From: Phallusia mammillata
Taxonomy: Eukaryota; Chordata; Ascidiacea; Phlebobranchia; Ascidiidae
DNA: 64,000 nt
Direction: 5' to 3'
Assembly (NCBI GenBank): GCA_003260075.1
Contig: QLIY01000757.1
Coordinates: 1-64,000 of the forward strand
Shown piece after piece: positions 48,101 through 59,789 of this stretch. A program made the translations under genes and the position numbers. The notes beneath the pieces were generated by a model, which made no database searches, was not told where the DNA came from, and was given only the letters and a program-made list of their open reading frames with translations. Numbering within the stretch: position 1 is the first letter of the stretch; every line of letters starts with the position of its first letter.

Positions 48101-51100
48101 TGAAAAGTAGTTTAATCATAAACATTACTGCCAAGGTAGTGGTGTATATAGAATACATCGTGTAGACGTTTCGACAATCTCTGCTGTCATCATCAGTACA
48201 TGTTTGTACTTCGTTTTGTGAATAAATATGCTATTTGTATGTTAAAGTACAGGTTGCTTACAAGAGTACAAAAACGAAACAACAATGGTATTTACTTTTA
48301 CAGTGACACGCCAGGGATTGCTTTCTTTATCAATCCTTAATGTGTTACTGTTTGAGTATTTGCCAACTATCATCAAATATGCACTTAACAAAAGCTAAGC
48401 ATTTGGGAACAGGCAGCTATACACTGCAACAGGGCTTACTTTGTAACTTTTAAAGCAGTTCCTGGTATGGTTCCTATTATCAAGTTCTTTACTTGTACAT
48501 GTATACACTAATATTACTTTTGCAGATTTAAAATTACCAATTTTGTCAGGATTTTGTCAATTAGAAGATAATGTGATATCATACGTAATAAATTATAACA
48601 ACATCCTAAACATAAAGGAGACCGAAGTTTTAATTGAAAAAAGGTCTTATTGGTCATAATCATGACCCAACATTGGTTGACCGAACCCTGGATTAAATGC
48701 AACTTGATTTTTACAGCCAATAAGAAGTTACTTTCGACATGGACGTCTCTCTGAACATTCATTTTCACCAACTGCAAACGGAGACGGCAACACAGAAACT
48801 CATCCATTTGTGCAGTTTGGGGTTCATACCGCAGACCAGAGAGACTGTATGGGTTCAAAACTTGCTACTATTGGAAACAGCGGATCTAATGGGAGCGCAA
48901 TGCATATGGTACATTTATTTGTGTAGTTTGATTAATTGTTCAAAACAAAAATGACTCTTGTAAAATGACTTTTTACAACTGATATGCACTCTAAAGTGAA
49001 ATTAGAAAATCCTATTAATTTTTTTTTCTAAAGATGGAAAATATCATTCTGTGTATGTTTTGAAAATGTAAAGTTAACTTAGAATATGTGTCATAGGTTA
49101 AAAGTTCACCTGTAATGTAGATCAGGGGTCGGCAACCTTTTTTCTACTGCGGACCGTTTTTGAAACTGAAATTTTATGGCGGACTGGCCTTTAGCAATGA
49201 AAACGCCTAAATTAGTTTATCATCCGCTGGATACATGAGCAAAATGTTTAGAAGCAGTTAACCTGAAAAAGTATATGGCCCGGTAACGAACTTCTCGCGG
49301 CCCGGCAGTTGCCGACCACTGATGTAGATAACCATAAAAAAGCAATTAACGAAAAGAATCAAAAAATCTGTTTTTGGGAAATGTTTTACCTGCTAGCCTG
49401 GCATTTAAGGCTAAATGTTTATCCTAAAGACTTGAAATACATGCTACCTTGCTGTGTTATGCTAAGGTTGCTTCCCAGCATCATGAATTATTGATATTTA
49501 TGCTGGTGTTCATTGCCAATTTTCCAGTCAGTAGCCAGGGTCAGGCATGCATTAAGCGAATTTGTCCTAATTCTTAAAATAAATTCTGATGCACCAGACC
49601 TGCCTGTTTTGCTTCATGCATGAGCGATTGTTCTTGTTTTTCTAAGATTATACACTCTGCTGCACCACGGAGCCCAATCGCTTGTACGCGAACCTACTTC
49701 ATCAATCCGAGGAATATATCAGCAGCCAGCAAACGGTTGGTTTTCTTTTACAGTTTTAATTATGTTTAGCTAAAAAGAGAAAAAAATGTTTTATTTGGTG
49801 CTTAAATTCAATTTATATAGCATTTTGAGAAAATTTTGGTTTTTATCCTTTTGTTGTTGAACTACAAAAGCAATGTGTACTTCAGGTTGTGTTTTTAAAT
49901 CATGTTGTTAATCCAAGTTTAAGCCCAGTGTGAGCGGACATCCTTCTACTCATAAGTATAGTTAAGCATGAAAACGGCATCTCCCCCCAAAAATATTAAT
50001 TTTTTTGACAACAAATTTTTTTGACCTATTTTGTAGACTACGGTTTTTTGAAAAGTATGAGTGGTAACCTGGTTTACGTTGTTTATATTTTTATTTTCCA
50101 AATATTGTGTTATTTTCTTTTCTAAAAGCTTTCGCTAGCTTCTAAAATTTAAATTCAACTTTATAGGGAGTTTTCCAAGTTGGTAAGTATGTATTCAGCC
50201 TGCGTGGAAGCATGCAAAGTGGCAATCGATGTTTTCTGTACCTCTTTAAATGTCAACCAAGCTAAAAAGGCAGTTGAGGCCATTATGAACAAGGCCATTG
50301 TGAATTTGTCTCATAAAGCAGCATATGAGTTTTCTTTGCAAGCTGTTGACAACTGTGGAAGGTTGGTTTGAACTATTTTGGCAAAACATTTATTAGAACA
50401 ATTTATTTTTTCGCATATGTGAGAATATAGAATAATCCTTTGCTCTTAGTCTGTCGACCATTCAATCCAGGTGCTTGTTTTTGTGGCCCAAAAATTTTAT
50501 GCAAAGGTTAACTTGACCCTTTTTATGAATTACATGAATTATTAGCTTAGGATTGTGTTAAATGAAACCAAAACATAAAGGTTAAAGTTATTAATTGGTG
50601 TTTTAGGCCCTTGCCAATGACAGATGATGTGGTATCATGTTATGTGAAAAGGGTAACCGTCTCTGTTCAAAACATTCAAAGTACAGAAAATGGCAACTTG
50701 CTGGGAAATGTCATGTTTTCTGACACTTTTATTGAATCGACTATTACAAGTGTCCAAACAGGTATGAATTTTGTACCTAATGCTCACCAACTATTGGTTT
50801 TTCCTTCTTATTTGCTTTATATGTAAATGGTAGCAACATTTGTACGAACATAATCATTGATATAAGCACTGCATTGCAAATTGTACTGAACTGTCTTAAG
50901 ACCAAAAGGGTTCTTTTTCTTTGCGTGTAGGTTGGTAATACTAAAAATATGAAAACAGTTTATAAGGCAGCTGTGTCATACGACCTTTAAAATTCTAAAA
51001 AAAAATATGTTCAAGATATGAATTCAGAAAGTGGCACTCTATGCTTTAATCTTGTGATTTCAGGTCATTTCAAATAAACAACTCAGGGGGAAAACGTTAG

Positions 51101-53028
51101 ATAAGTGTCCGATAACGATTTCACATTGCTTAGGGCCAATCGATTGCCAGCCTAAGTGAAATGTTCAAAGGTTCCTTATACAATTTTTGCAGAATGTGAC
51201 TCAAATGCAACACAAAGCATCGCCCCCAGGCATAGTTGCAACCTTGTACTATCTGCTGGTGTTCCGGCCTACTCCAATTGGATGGTATGAAAATGGGTTG
51301 TTTTGCTGCATTGCGAGTAATGTTTGGTTTCATACCGCAGTTAATGAGATAAGAGCAATTTGCAAATTTGTTTCACTTACTCTGGTGCATCAAATTGTGC
51401 CTGAGAAAGTAAAATTAAGCTCAATCAAAATGAAAACAAAATATTATTGTTGGCTTGGTTTTGGGTCAATATTTTGCTTCAGGTCAGAAATGTCAACAGA
51501 TTGTTTTGTCTAAACAATGACCTGTGCTGTTATCTTGGCTGTTTTCCTATAAATAAATATTGGGAGATGTTTTAGCAAATAAAATGCCCAAATTACCCAA
51601 AAAGAAATTCTACATGGTCATCATTGCACAAAATAGATTATAATAAATCCTGGCAAATTGTACCAAGCTAACATTTTCTGTCAACATTTTTAGTTGGATG
51701 AAATGGATGCAAACAAGGGGGGGGGGCATAATTAAATATTAGGAGATGTTTTCGTAAATATAATGTTGAAACATAAATCAAGTGTTTTCTGCAAAAACAT
51801 ATTACCCAGAAAACAATTCTACATGGTCATCATTGCACAAAATAGATTATTATAAATCCAGACCTTGTACCAAGTTAACATTTTCTGTCAACATTTTTAG
51901 TTGGATGAAATGGATGCAAACAACAACAATAACAAGTTGTGCACACTTGAAAATCTGTTTATGGCTTCACCTGTTCCTCTTTCATATCTGTTGAAAAACA
52001 GTAAGTTTTGAGTTAAAATAATGCTCTAATGCTTGTAACAATAACTTGCAACAACAAAATCCTGTGATTTGACGAAACGTTTCAGTAATAAAGTGTGTGT
52101 CTTTTTACATCTGTTTTGGCCGATATTTACCTCATTAAACTTATAAACAGATCTGTGTACAGTGTTCCAAATAGCTGTGAAATTTAGTCAAAATAACGAT
52201 CACCTTAAAATTTAAAATGTGTAGTTGCAAAAAATTGCTGTGTTGTCAGGGACATTTTTAAATCAACTTGGGGGGGGGGTGCTGTGAAATCCAGTCAAAA
52301 TAATAATCACCTTAAAGTTTAAAATGCATAGTTGCAAAAAATTGCTGTGTTGTCAGGGACATTTTTAAATCAACTTTGCCTTCCACTTACTTCGCACTTT
52401 ACCTTACAATTTGTAAAAAGATTTTGGTTAGTCATTTGTACATTAAAGTTAAAAAACTCTTCATACATTCAAGCAGAAAAAAATTCATTTGTTTGCATGC
52501 ACATATATTTTTTGTACAGACAATGTTGATTGGTTTGATGATGGTTCTTTAACCATTAATCTCCTTCATGGTACACCAATATCCATCAAATCAGATTATG
52601 TTCACAAATTCAGTTGGTTTGAAAGTAGCCAGTCACACACAGTTGCTGTGCTGGGCATTGAACTAAAACCAGGTTGTGTGAATAACTTGCCAGGTTGCCT
52701 GCTTGAAAACTCATCAATTGCTTTGATGTTTTATCCACAAACAACAGCCATAAAGTCATTCAATTCCAAGGTAAGGTAATAAAATGTTTTTTGCAGTGAG
52801 AAAAAAAATGTACTCTTTTTTGTTGGTGTTTAACTTTAGTATTTGAAATAGATAAGCACACAATTTAAGCATTGGTAAACAAAAAAACATTCAAACATAA
52901 GCGTTTTAAATACAACTTTTTTCAGCATGTAGCAATTCTAGCATGGGCCAAACATAAATAAAACCTACCACAAACCTATTTGGCATCCAACTTAAAGAAT
53001 CCCTTAATTCTCATTTTATGGCAGGTAA

Positions 53029-53119
<91 letters not shown>

Positions 53120-56100
53120 ACAGTTGATGTACCTGAGCCATCATTCAATAAACAGCTGTCGTTGGCTCAAAGTATTTATGAATGGCACACACGTTCATCA
53201 ATGACCACTAACTCTGAATCATGGTTGGCAAAAATAAACAAATGTGCTCTTTCACTGCAGCCACATTTGTCATGTAGGTTTCCTAATTAACTTTTTTTTG
53301 TTTTTGAAATGCAACTGATTATTTTTGCTGCTTTAAAATGAACTGTATGTGGGCTACTGATTGTAGGTTGAGGTATTTGGTAAATGTTTTTCAAACCCAA
53401 TATGTTTTTGAAATGGTCAGAACTTACTTGCAGATAATATGAAAGCTTGGATTTCTTTTGTTTTGGATTGTGGATTGTATAAACGCTTTACTTGTGCCTA
53501 AACACTGTATTTAACATAAAGTTTTATTTGTAGGGGGGGGGGCATTTCTTTCTTTTGTTTTGGTTGTGGATTGTATAAATGCTTTACTTGTGCCTAAACA
53601 CTGTATTTAACATAAAGTTTTATTTGTACCAACCATTTGGCAGTTGATAATTTTTTTCTTTCCTTTTTGGTAAACTGATGCACTTTAAATTTTGAAAAAT
53701 AAAAACATTGTTTACAGATTTTTTCCAACATTTTGGCATCAGTTCTGTTCTTAATGGTGCGGTGGTCCCAGACTGTGACATGGGAATGCTGCTAAATGAC
53801 CTAAATGAAAATGGAGAAGCTCAACCCTCCAAAACTGCAAATGATAGCAAGGTGAAAGACATTAATAAATCAAAAAAAAATGGGTTTCTTAAATGTAAAT
53901 AAAAAAATTCAGTTGCTTTAAATACACAATTTCCATTTTCTTCAACAATTACTCCTGCTGTTTTCATCAAATAAAGTTCTAATTCAAGTGTCTATATTTA
54001 TGTGTCCATTGTTTGAAATATCTAGGGGGGGGGGTGGGTTTCTTAAATTTAAATAAAAAAATTCAGTTGCTTTGAATACACGATTTCCATTTTCTTCAAC
54101 AATTACTCCTGCTGTTTTCATCAAATAAAATTCTAATTCAAGTGTCTATATTTATGTGTCCATTGTTTGAAATATCTAGTTTTTACTCACAGGTGTGCAT
54201 CAGTGTAGTGGCAGGTTTACCTGGTTCCCATGTCGACCATCTATGCTCATCACTTGTATCTTTGCATAAGGAAAGAGTTCGATGGGTCACTGTTAGAGTA
54301 AAGTGCAATGATAGAGATGCCTCATCAATGGATGTCCAACATTTTCAGGTTGGCTACGAAAGTCAAAATTAACAAACTTTTGACTTTTACCAACTGTTTT
54401 GTTAAAATGATTAAAAAAATGTAGATTTTAAAATGAGTTTTGTTTTGTAGAAAACTCTCACTGATGTTGTTTCAAAACGTAAAGCAATGAGACCGGGTGC
54501 TGCTGCAACTAAGAGATTGAGAGTAATTGTGGAAGTAATGGGGTAAGAACTAATTCATACTTTTGATGTTTATTCATAAAATTCCAATCAACAAATAGCC
54601 ATATCCATGTGTAAAGAATTTTCCGGAACCTATTTCATTATTGTATTTGCGACATTACAAATATATTAACACATTGCAACAAAGTACAGGACATAATTGA
54701 AAAGCCTAGACAATATATTACTATTCTTTTCAGATTTATTGACATTGGTCCAGTAATTGAGAGTATAGTCAACCATCCAAACCCAGCCACCAAAAACAAC
54801 ATGTATGTGGGTGCTGTGACAACTTGTGTGGAACCACTGTCATGTTTACTGGAGCACAAACGATTTCTACCGAAAATGGCTGAACAGTGCAGAGCAGGTC
54901 TTGTTAATTGTATTGCCTTCACTGGGTCCAGCGAGGATTTGAAGGTAATTGATGATTATAAGCCACTTTTTTTTAATCCCAAATACATTTTATGTAAATT
55001 TAAGTTTTAACGATTTTGGCCTCTAACGAAATGCGATTAAAACTTTGAAAAATTACAAATTTCGCATGTTATGTGATATTTATGAAACTTTATTTAACAT
55101 CGTTGCAAAATTTTTAAATGAAATTTGTCTTTTGTTACAGGACAAAAACCTTGCCGACATGAAAACATTTATTCGCTCCGTGAACCCAGAAGCTGCCTTC
55201 CTATTGGCTGCCGACGGACATACTTCACGCTCTGGTGATTTCGACCTAATTCTCAGCGAATCAGCGTTTAACACGGCCGACTGCATAAAGACGCGCCACC
55301 TCTCCGTTCCTGGCCTGTAAGGGTTTGTTTTTTTACTGGATTAACTGTCTAGACCAGGGGTTCACAACCTGCGGCCGTACGGACACATGTGCCCACAGAG
55401 ACGAGTTTATGCGGCCGTAAACAAGTATGTTAAAATACATGTACTGGCGGTCGTTACGTAAATAAAACTCTTACAAAATAATGTTCTTCGAAACAGTCCA
55501 AAATAGATTTTGTTGGGCTAGAAAGAGTGTTACCAGCCTAATAGCCATATGCGTTGAACTTTTAGTACGCCTATTGTGTGCAAACAATGAGAAAAAATAT
55601 CTGACACCACAAGCGTTACAATATCTATGATGACGTCATAAACAGTTAACACTGATCGCCATGAGGGGGGGGGGGTTTCGAAACAGTCCAAAATAGATTT
55701 TGTTGGGCTAAAAAGAGTGTTACCAGCCTAATAGCCATATGCGTTGGTACGCCTATTGTGTGCAAACAATGAGAAAAAAAATCTGACACCACAAGCGTAA
55801 CAATATCTATGATGACGTCATAAACAGTTAACACTGATCGCCATGAGTGTTTTGCTCGAACCATGCATTAAGTTGGTATATATATTTCTTCACATAGGTG
55901 ATATTAAAACAAAAACTAGCAAGCGCTTGGCGGCCGTTGGTGAAATAAATATCTACCGTCATAGCGAAAAGGTTGTGCCCCTGGTCTAGACTGTAGATTC
56001 GTATTAGAGAAAGGACTGTTTCAATTGGATAGCGAATATAATTACTGTTTTTGCCCGAGTCAATTTCCCTTTTGTACTATACTTTCAGTTGCACCCAATA

Positions 56101-58358
56101 AAGTACATTACTTAGCTCTGGGACTACAGGGCTTTGTGCAAACACAGCAAACCATATTGTATTAAACAGTGTGCTTTAGACTGCGACCACTATTGGTCAT
56201 TTATTCATGACTGTAGGAAATTTTCTGTATTTTATTGTTTCATAAGATAAATGTATTTCGCTTTTTTTCGCAGTATTTGAAAACAACAAGTAGTAACATA
56301 TAAAACGTATTGGGCTAACCATTTACGAAATACCAGCCATGTTTTGTATTAAATATTTTTATTTTGAACAATTTATGTATCACAAAAAGACTTCTAATTT
56401 GCATAAACGAGTTAGTACTTGAGATTTTTTCCCAAAAACTTGACATTTCTTTCCAAATTTGAATTGCCCCAGTACTATTTAATATTTGTGGTTTACGGGT
56501 ATTCGTTAGGACGTTTCTATTTTGAAACTATTCCAAAACATGACAACTTAAGAAAAACTGGTTATGCCTTTAAGATGGCCCCTAACACTCCACGAGCGTT
56601 CACGAACCCCCAGGTTGGACCAGGGAGTCACGGGGGGGGGGAATGCCTTTAAGATGGCCCCAAACACTCCACGAGCGTTCACGAACCCCCAGGTTGGACC
56701 AGGGAGTCACTGCATCATTTTCAACTACGGTAGTTTTCAAAACGATTGAAAACCCTATTTACAGATGGAATGGTTCTTTCGACTTCGGTCGACCTCAGCT
56801 TGCCTTGAAGAAAGTCAACCTGGATTTTTCGCAACCTCTTCTTCGGGGAACTTTCTCAGCTCGACTCCGAACTCTGCGCCACGCCCTTGCCCCGCCCCCA
56901 TACGCTGAAAACGTGTACGCAGTAAAGGGGGGGGGGACTCCGAACTCTGCGCCACGCCCTTGCCCCGCCCCCTTACGCTGAAAACGTGTACGCAGTGAAT
57001 GGCATTGTTTCCTTCACAGGTACAAAATATGTTGTGAAAATAAACAGCCTCGGTGTAACTTATGCAATGTTGGATTTTGTAGACTCACCCGGATGCGACA
57101 ATGACGTCACGTTTGTGACGTGTACTGGTCAGTTGACAGTCGATCAAAAAAGTGCACCCACACAGATTAAGGCACCCGCCCCTCCGCCAAGCAAAAACAA
57201 CCAAGTTTCAAGGTAAAGCGTGTTTTAAACACACATATTTTTGTCTTTGTATGTTAAGCGCGAAATTTATGCAGCAACGTGTGGATTGTGACTGTGTTCG
57301 TTTAACCTTGCGGTTCTGTAGAAAAAAGAAACAACTTAAAATCCTCTATTTTACCTAAACGTCCTTTCTTTACCTTGCAGGCCATACAACCTTTCCTTCT
57401 ATGGAGTGGGGGGGGGGCCGCGAAATTTATGCAGCAACGTGTGTATTGTGACAGTTTTCGTTTAACCTTGCGGTTCTGGAGAAAAAAGAAACAACTTAAA
57501 ATCCTCTATTTTACCTCGTCCTTTCTTTACCTTGCAGGCCATACAACCTTTCCTTCTATGGAGTCGATTTATGCGAGAAAACTCTGAAGGATTGGTTGCG
57601 CAAATGCGGACGACAAAAACCGACGAAGAAATGCCACAAAACACGAACAACTCTTTCCAAAGCCGAGATCAAGGCGATTCAGGTAAAAAAAATGTTGCAA
57701 AACCTAACAACGTGATTTGTCGCAAATTAACCCTCAGGTTATGTTGTTGACTCTTTTTCAAGCTTACTGAAATCTCGCAAACTGAATCTGGTCCAGGGTG
57801 ACTTAAGTTGTCGGTTCCAAGCATTGCCATGTTGAGTTTCATCCAGTCATTTCAATTGATGCTCTGCGATCTAAAAGGGCTGAACAAAATTAAACAAAGT
57901 TATGGCAACGGCGCAAAAAACTTTTAACGGGCGTATACGTCACAAAATGATGTAACAACGCATTGTTACGTCATAGAGGTGTAATGTCATAAACAGACCC
58001 GATGTCCGAGAATTATTAGAAGTGTAAGTGATCGACCAAAAATAACACCTTCAGTTTTGACCCAACCCGAATGTTTTTACAGGATGCCCACAGCACTGAT
58101 CCATTACCTGAAGGGATTTTCTTCAACGGAACACAATATTGCAGTTTGTTGGACAATTCTAGATCATATCATCATCCACACCTAAACAAGTAAGAAACTT
58201 TTTTCTGCATATCTCTACTGAAAAACTGGAATCTCCAAAAATAAGTAATACATTTTCCATTTAGGTTCATAGATGTTTATCTATCTGAAGAAAATGCAAA
58301 AATCGACGCATTTAACCACAAAATAGAGAAGGAGAGCTTGGCTGATATGTTTGATTAA
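39104..58358 (+). CDS. DNAAF9: Dynein axonemal assembly factor 9 (C20orf194/Shulin)
   Basis: 24 coding exons: 39104-39168, 39250-39345, 43584-43661, 44708-44736, 45020-45147, 46409-46611, 46981-47209, 48717-48908, 49647-49735, 50167-50361, 50607-50761, 51193-51284, 51901-52000, 52520-52770, ?-53273 (start lost in poly-G), 53718-53851, 54193-54348, 54451-54542, 54734-54944, 55141-55316, 56765-57212 (with a 73-base assembly duplication), 57538-57682, 58083-58189 and 58265-58358. Phases agree throughout, giving about 1182 residues against 1177 in human. Matching blocks include ILGIDSRYNEGCRELANFLF, DDVIILIRPSSVSLYC, NYLLPYVAHWQNLDIFCM, EKWPLIQSYALEGIGGGGFF, VVAGLPGSH (P-loop-like, about 736-744), GAVTTCVEPLSC, NPEAAFLLA and LPEGIFFNGTQY. 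In the family (Tetrahymena Shulin) it binds outer-arm dynein and holds it inactive for delivery to cilia. Intron 2 is 4.2 kb and transposon-filled. Confidence 0.95.
40029..40204. mobile_element. hAT MITE, 176 bp, target duplication GCCCCACT
   Basis: The ends CAGAGGTGGTATT and AATCCCACCACTG are inverted repeats. GCCCCACT is repeated exactly at 40021-40028 and 40205-40212. It lies in DNAAF9 intron 2. CAGCCGGTTCT-like words recur inside. Confidence 0.8.
41906..43379. mobile_element. hAT-type element, 1.47 kb, in DNAAF9 intron 2
   Basis: It starts CAGTAGTTCCCAACC and ends GGTTGTGAATCTCTG. The flanks TACCAAGA (41898-41905) and TACTAAGA (43380-43387) match at seven of eight bases. A second element with ends GTCATAGGACAC and GGTGCCTATGAC (about 41985-43045) appears nested inside. 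No transposase frame remains. Confidence 0.6.
41985..43045. mobile_element. Nested DNA element with GGGTATGCC repeats
   Basis: It has terminal words CCGTAGTCATAGGACAC and GTGCCTATGACCGTAG, and a left part full of GGGTATGCC/GGCATACCC words that can fold back on themselves. The borders are approximate and no clear target duplication was found. Confidence 0.4.
48163..48196 (-). ncRNA. Second hammerhead-ribozyme-like motif
   Basis: On the minus strand: CTGATGA, then T, GACA, an eight-base loop, TGTC, GAAA and CGTC. The layout equals the motif at 20421-20459, and stem II differs by a compensated pair (GACA/TGTC against GACG/CGTC). It lies in DNAAF9 intron 7, antisense to the gene. It is probably a Penelope-like element relic. 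Confidence 0.4.
49123..49321. mobile_element. hAT MITE, 199 bp, target duplication ATGTAGAT
   Basis: The ends CAGGGGTCGGCAACC and AGTTGCCGACCACTG are inverted repeats. ATGTAGAT flanks exactly (49115-49122 and 49322-49329). It lies in DNAAF9 intron 8. An inverted relative lies at about 62755-62923. Confidence 0.8.
51551..51930. repeat. G10 join with duplicated intron 12/exon 13 start
   Basis: About 165 bases ending TTTTTAGTTGGATGAAATGG and the next ten bases of exon 13 occur twice, before and after ten G at 51717-51726. The copies differ by scattered substitutions and small gaps, as alleles do. Only the second copy (from 51901) continues into a full exon 13. Confidence 0.8.
52180..52372. repeat. 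G10 join with duplicated intron 13 segment
   Basis: About 95 bases ending GGGACATTTTTAAATCAACT are present before and after ten G at 52270-52279, with a few substitutions. Confidence 0.8.
53029..53115. other. 87-base G run covering the start of DNAAF9 exon 15
   Basis: Eighty-seven G follow GGCAGGTAA. The DNAAF9 frame resumes right after it (ACAACAGTTGATG...). A genuine G87 inside a coding exon is implausible. It is best read as a sized gap written as G, which hides perhaps 15-25 codons. Confidence 0.75.
53445..53630. repeat. G10 join with duplicated intron 15 segment
   Basis: About 85 bases ending ACATAAAGTTTTATTTGTA occur on both sides of ten G (53533-53542) with small differences. Confidence 0.8.
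53880..54180. repeat. G10 join with duplicated intron 16 segment
   Basis: About 145 bases starting GGGTTTCTTAAATGTAAATA occur before and after ten G (54025-54034), with a handful of substitutions. Confidence 0.85.
55355..55983. mobile_element. hAT MITE with target duplication GTCTAGAC, carrying a G10 join
   Basis: The ends CAGGGGTTCACAACCTGCGG and AAAAGGTTGTGCCCCTG are inverted repeats, flanked exactly by GTCTAGAC (55347-55354 and 55984-55991). It lies in DNAAF9 intron 20. Inside, about 180 bases are duplicated around ten G at 55666-55675, so its true length is about 190 bases shorter. Confidence 0.8.
56566..56710. repeat. G10 join with duplicated segment before DNAAF9 exon 21
   Basis: About 68 bases starting ATGCCTTTAAGATGGCCCC occur before and after ten G (56632-56641), differing at one or two bases. 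Confidence 0.8.
56864..56999. repeat. G10 join duplicating part of DNAAF9 exon 21
   Basis: The coding segment starting ACTCCGAACTCTGCGCCACG is present at 56864 and again at 56937, separated by ten G (56927-56936). Removing 73 bases restores one continuous frame (NVYAVNGIVSFTGTKYVVK), proving the duplication is not in the real gene. Confidence 0.9.
57249..57570. repeat. G10 join duplicating intron 21 end and exon 22 start
   Basis: About 155 bases starting GCGAAATTTATGCAGCAACG are present twice around ten G (57408-57417). The first copy of exon 22 (57381-57407) is cut off by the G run; the second (57538-57682) is complete. Confidence 0.85.
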
Positions 58359-58743
58359 ATATCTCGCAGTAATTCTGGAAAACATGATTAGATGCTACCA
58401 AAATATGTTACAAGTGCCTTAACAAGTGTTTAATTCCAACTTCGTCAAAAAAAAATTTCACGACAAAAAACACTGTACTATTTTTACAAACAATTTTTGC
58501 TGCAAACTGTGATTTTTAAATTTCATGAACACGTGTAAGTTTTCGTTTTTTAGAAGTTGGTTATTTTTTTTAGAATTTTAGCTGTGATATTGTACTATGG
58601 TTTAGTATTTTCAACTTACATTCTTCATATTGTTTCACTGTTGATTTGTTTTGAAAAATCTATATTTTTAAACAGTTAAGTTTTTGTGTACCTTCTAAAG
58701 TNAACCTGCTGAAGTTTGTTTGGTGCTGATTTTTTCGTAAGAG

Positions 58744-58749
58744 AATAAA
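58744..58749 (+). promoter_or_regulatory. Poly(A) signal AATAAA of DNAAF9
   Basis: It lies 386 bases after the stop. A second AATAAA lies at 794-799 of the same kilobase (58794-58799). Either could be used. Confidence 0.5.
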
Positions 58750-58974
58750 AACAAAAGTAGATATGTTTTTGTGTGTTTTAAAACTGCTGAGTTAATAAAT
58801 TTATACTGGGATCACCCCTGAAGCATCCATGCAGATCAGCCATCACGGCATACTCGTGTATAAATCATAATACGCCAGGGCCATTAAAGACGTTGAACCA
58901 AAATCCTGTGTTTTGCTAAATGGGAATGCTTGGGAAACCGGCTTGATTCGTACATTGCCTAAAATGGCCTGGTG

Positions 58975-59100
58975 CAGGGGTGGGGAACCTGCGGCCTGAA
59001 GGCCGCATGCGGCCTTTTAGGGCACTAAGTGCGGCCTTCGATGTCAGAATACAATTTAGGATGTAAAGCATCGCCCCCAGGCATAGTTGCAACCTTGTAN
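58975..59100. mobile_element. hAT left end joined to a stray DNAAF9 exon 12 fragment
   Basis: It starts CAGGGGTGGGGAACCTGCGG and continues with CCGCATGCGGCC. At 59065-59099 lie 35 bases identical to DNAAF9 exon 12 (about 51215-51249), followed by an N. No right end is seen. Confidence 0.6.
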
Positions 59101-59522
59101 GGCGCTAAAAACTAGACAGAAACGTATTTTTTTACCGTTATTCCACATTACTGTTTGATTGGTTCTAGGGCAGCGGTTTTCAAACTAGAGCCAATTGGTT
59201 GCGTACTGGTACACAAAGCGATTTCCGTCGGACTGTCAAGAAACCAAGGTTCTACAATCTTACTTGTGTTGCAAAAGAACAATGTTTGCGCATAATCGAA
59301 TGTCTTAAACTCGTCTGTGATGTCACAAGCTGCTCTTAGATTGATATTTATAAACAAGCGAGTTTCTACTTCAATAAAATCCTGAATGTTGTAGTGAGGG
59401 TGGAAATGTAGTGAGGAATGTTATTTAGCTTGGACCGTAAGTTCAATAGCACATCGACCAGTCTGTAAGTCAAAAACTTTAACACCACTGTCTTTGGCCT
59501 ATGAAATAGTCTGTGCGGACGA

Positions 59523-59629
59523 NNNNNNNNNNNNNNNNNNNNNNNNNNNNNNNNNNNNNNNNNNNNNNNNNNNNNNNNNNNNNNNNNNNNNNNNNNNNNN
59601 NNNNNNNNNNNNNNNNNNNNNNNNNNNNN
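59523..59629. other. Sequencing gap of 107 N
   Basis: A run of 107 unknown bases. Frames drawn through it are meaningless. Confidence 0.95.
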
Positions 59630-59789
59630 TGGCCTGGTGTATTATATTTTTTTGTATTTGTCGCAAAATTGAGTCGGGTAAGGCATTTCGGTTCGGGTTT
59701 TGGTTTGAACAAAACCGGTTTCGTTCAAAAATACTGATTCATTTGAGTAAATTAATCAAAACATGCAACTTAAAATTATTCGGCTACAT

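Noticed and set aside
48514-48954. 114-codon minus and 71-codon plus frames
   Set aside because: Shadows of DNAAF9 exon 8 (48717-48908), whose true frame is different.
52980-53290. Polyglycine protein frames
   Set aside because: The glycines come only from the 87-G run, which is best explained as gap filler inside DNAAF9 exon 15.
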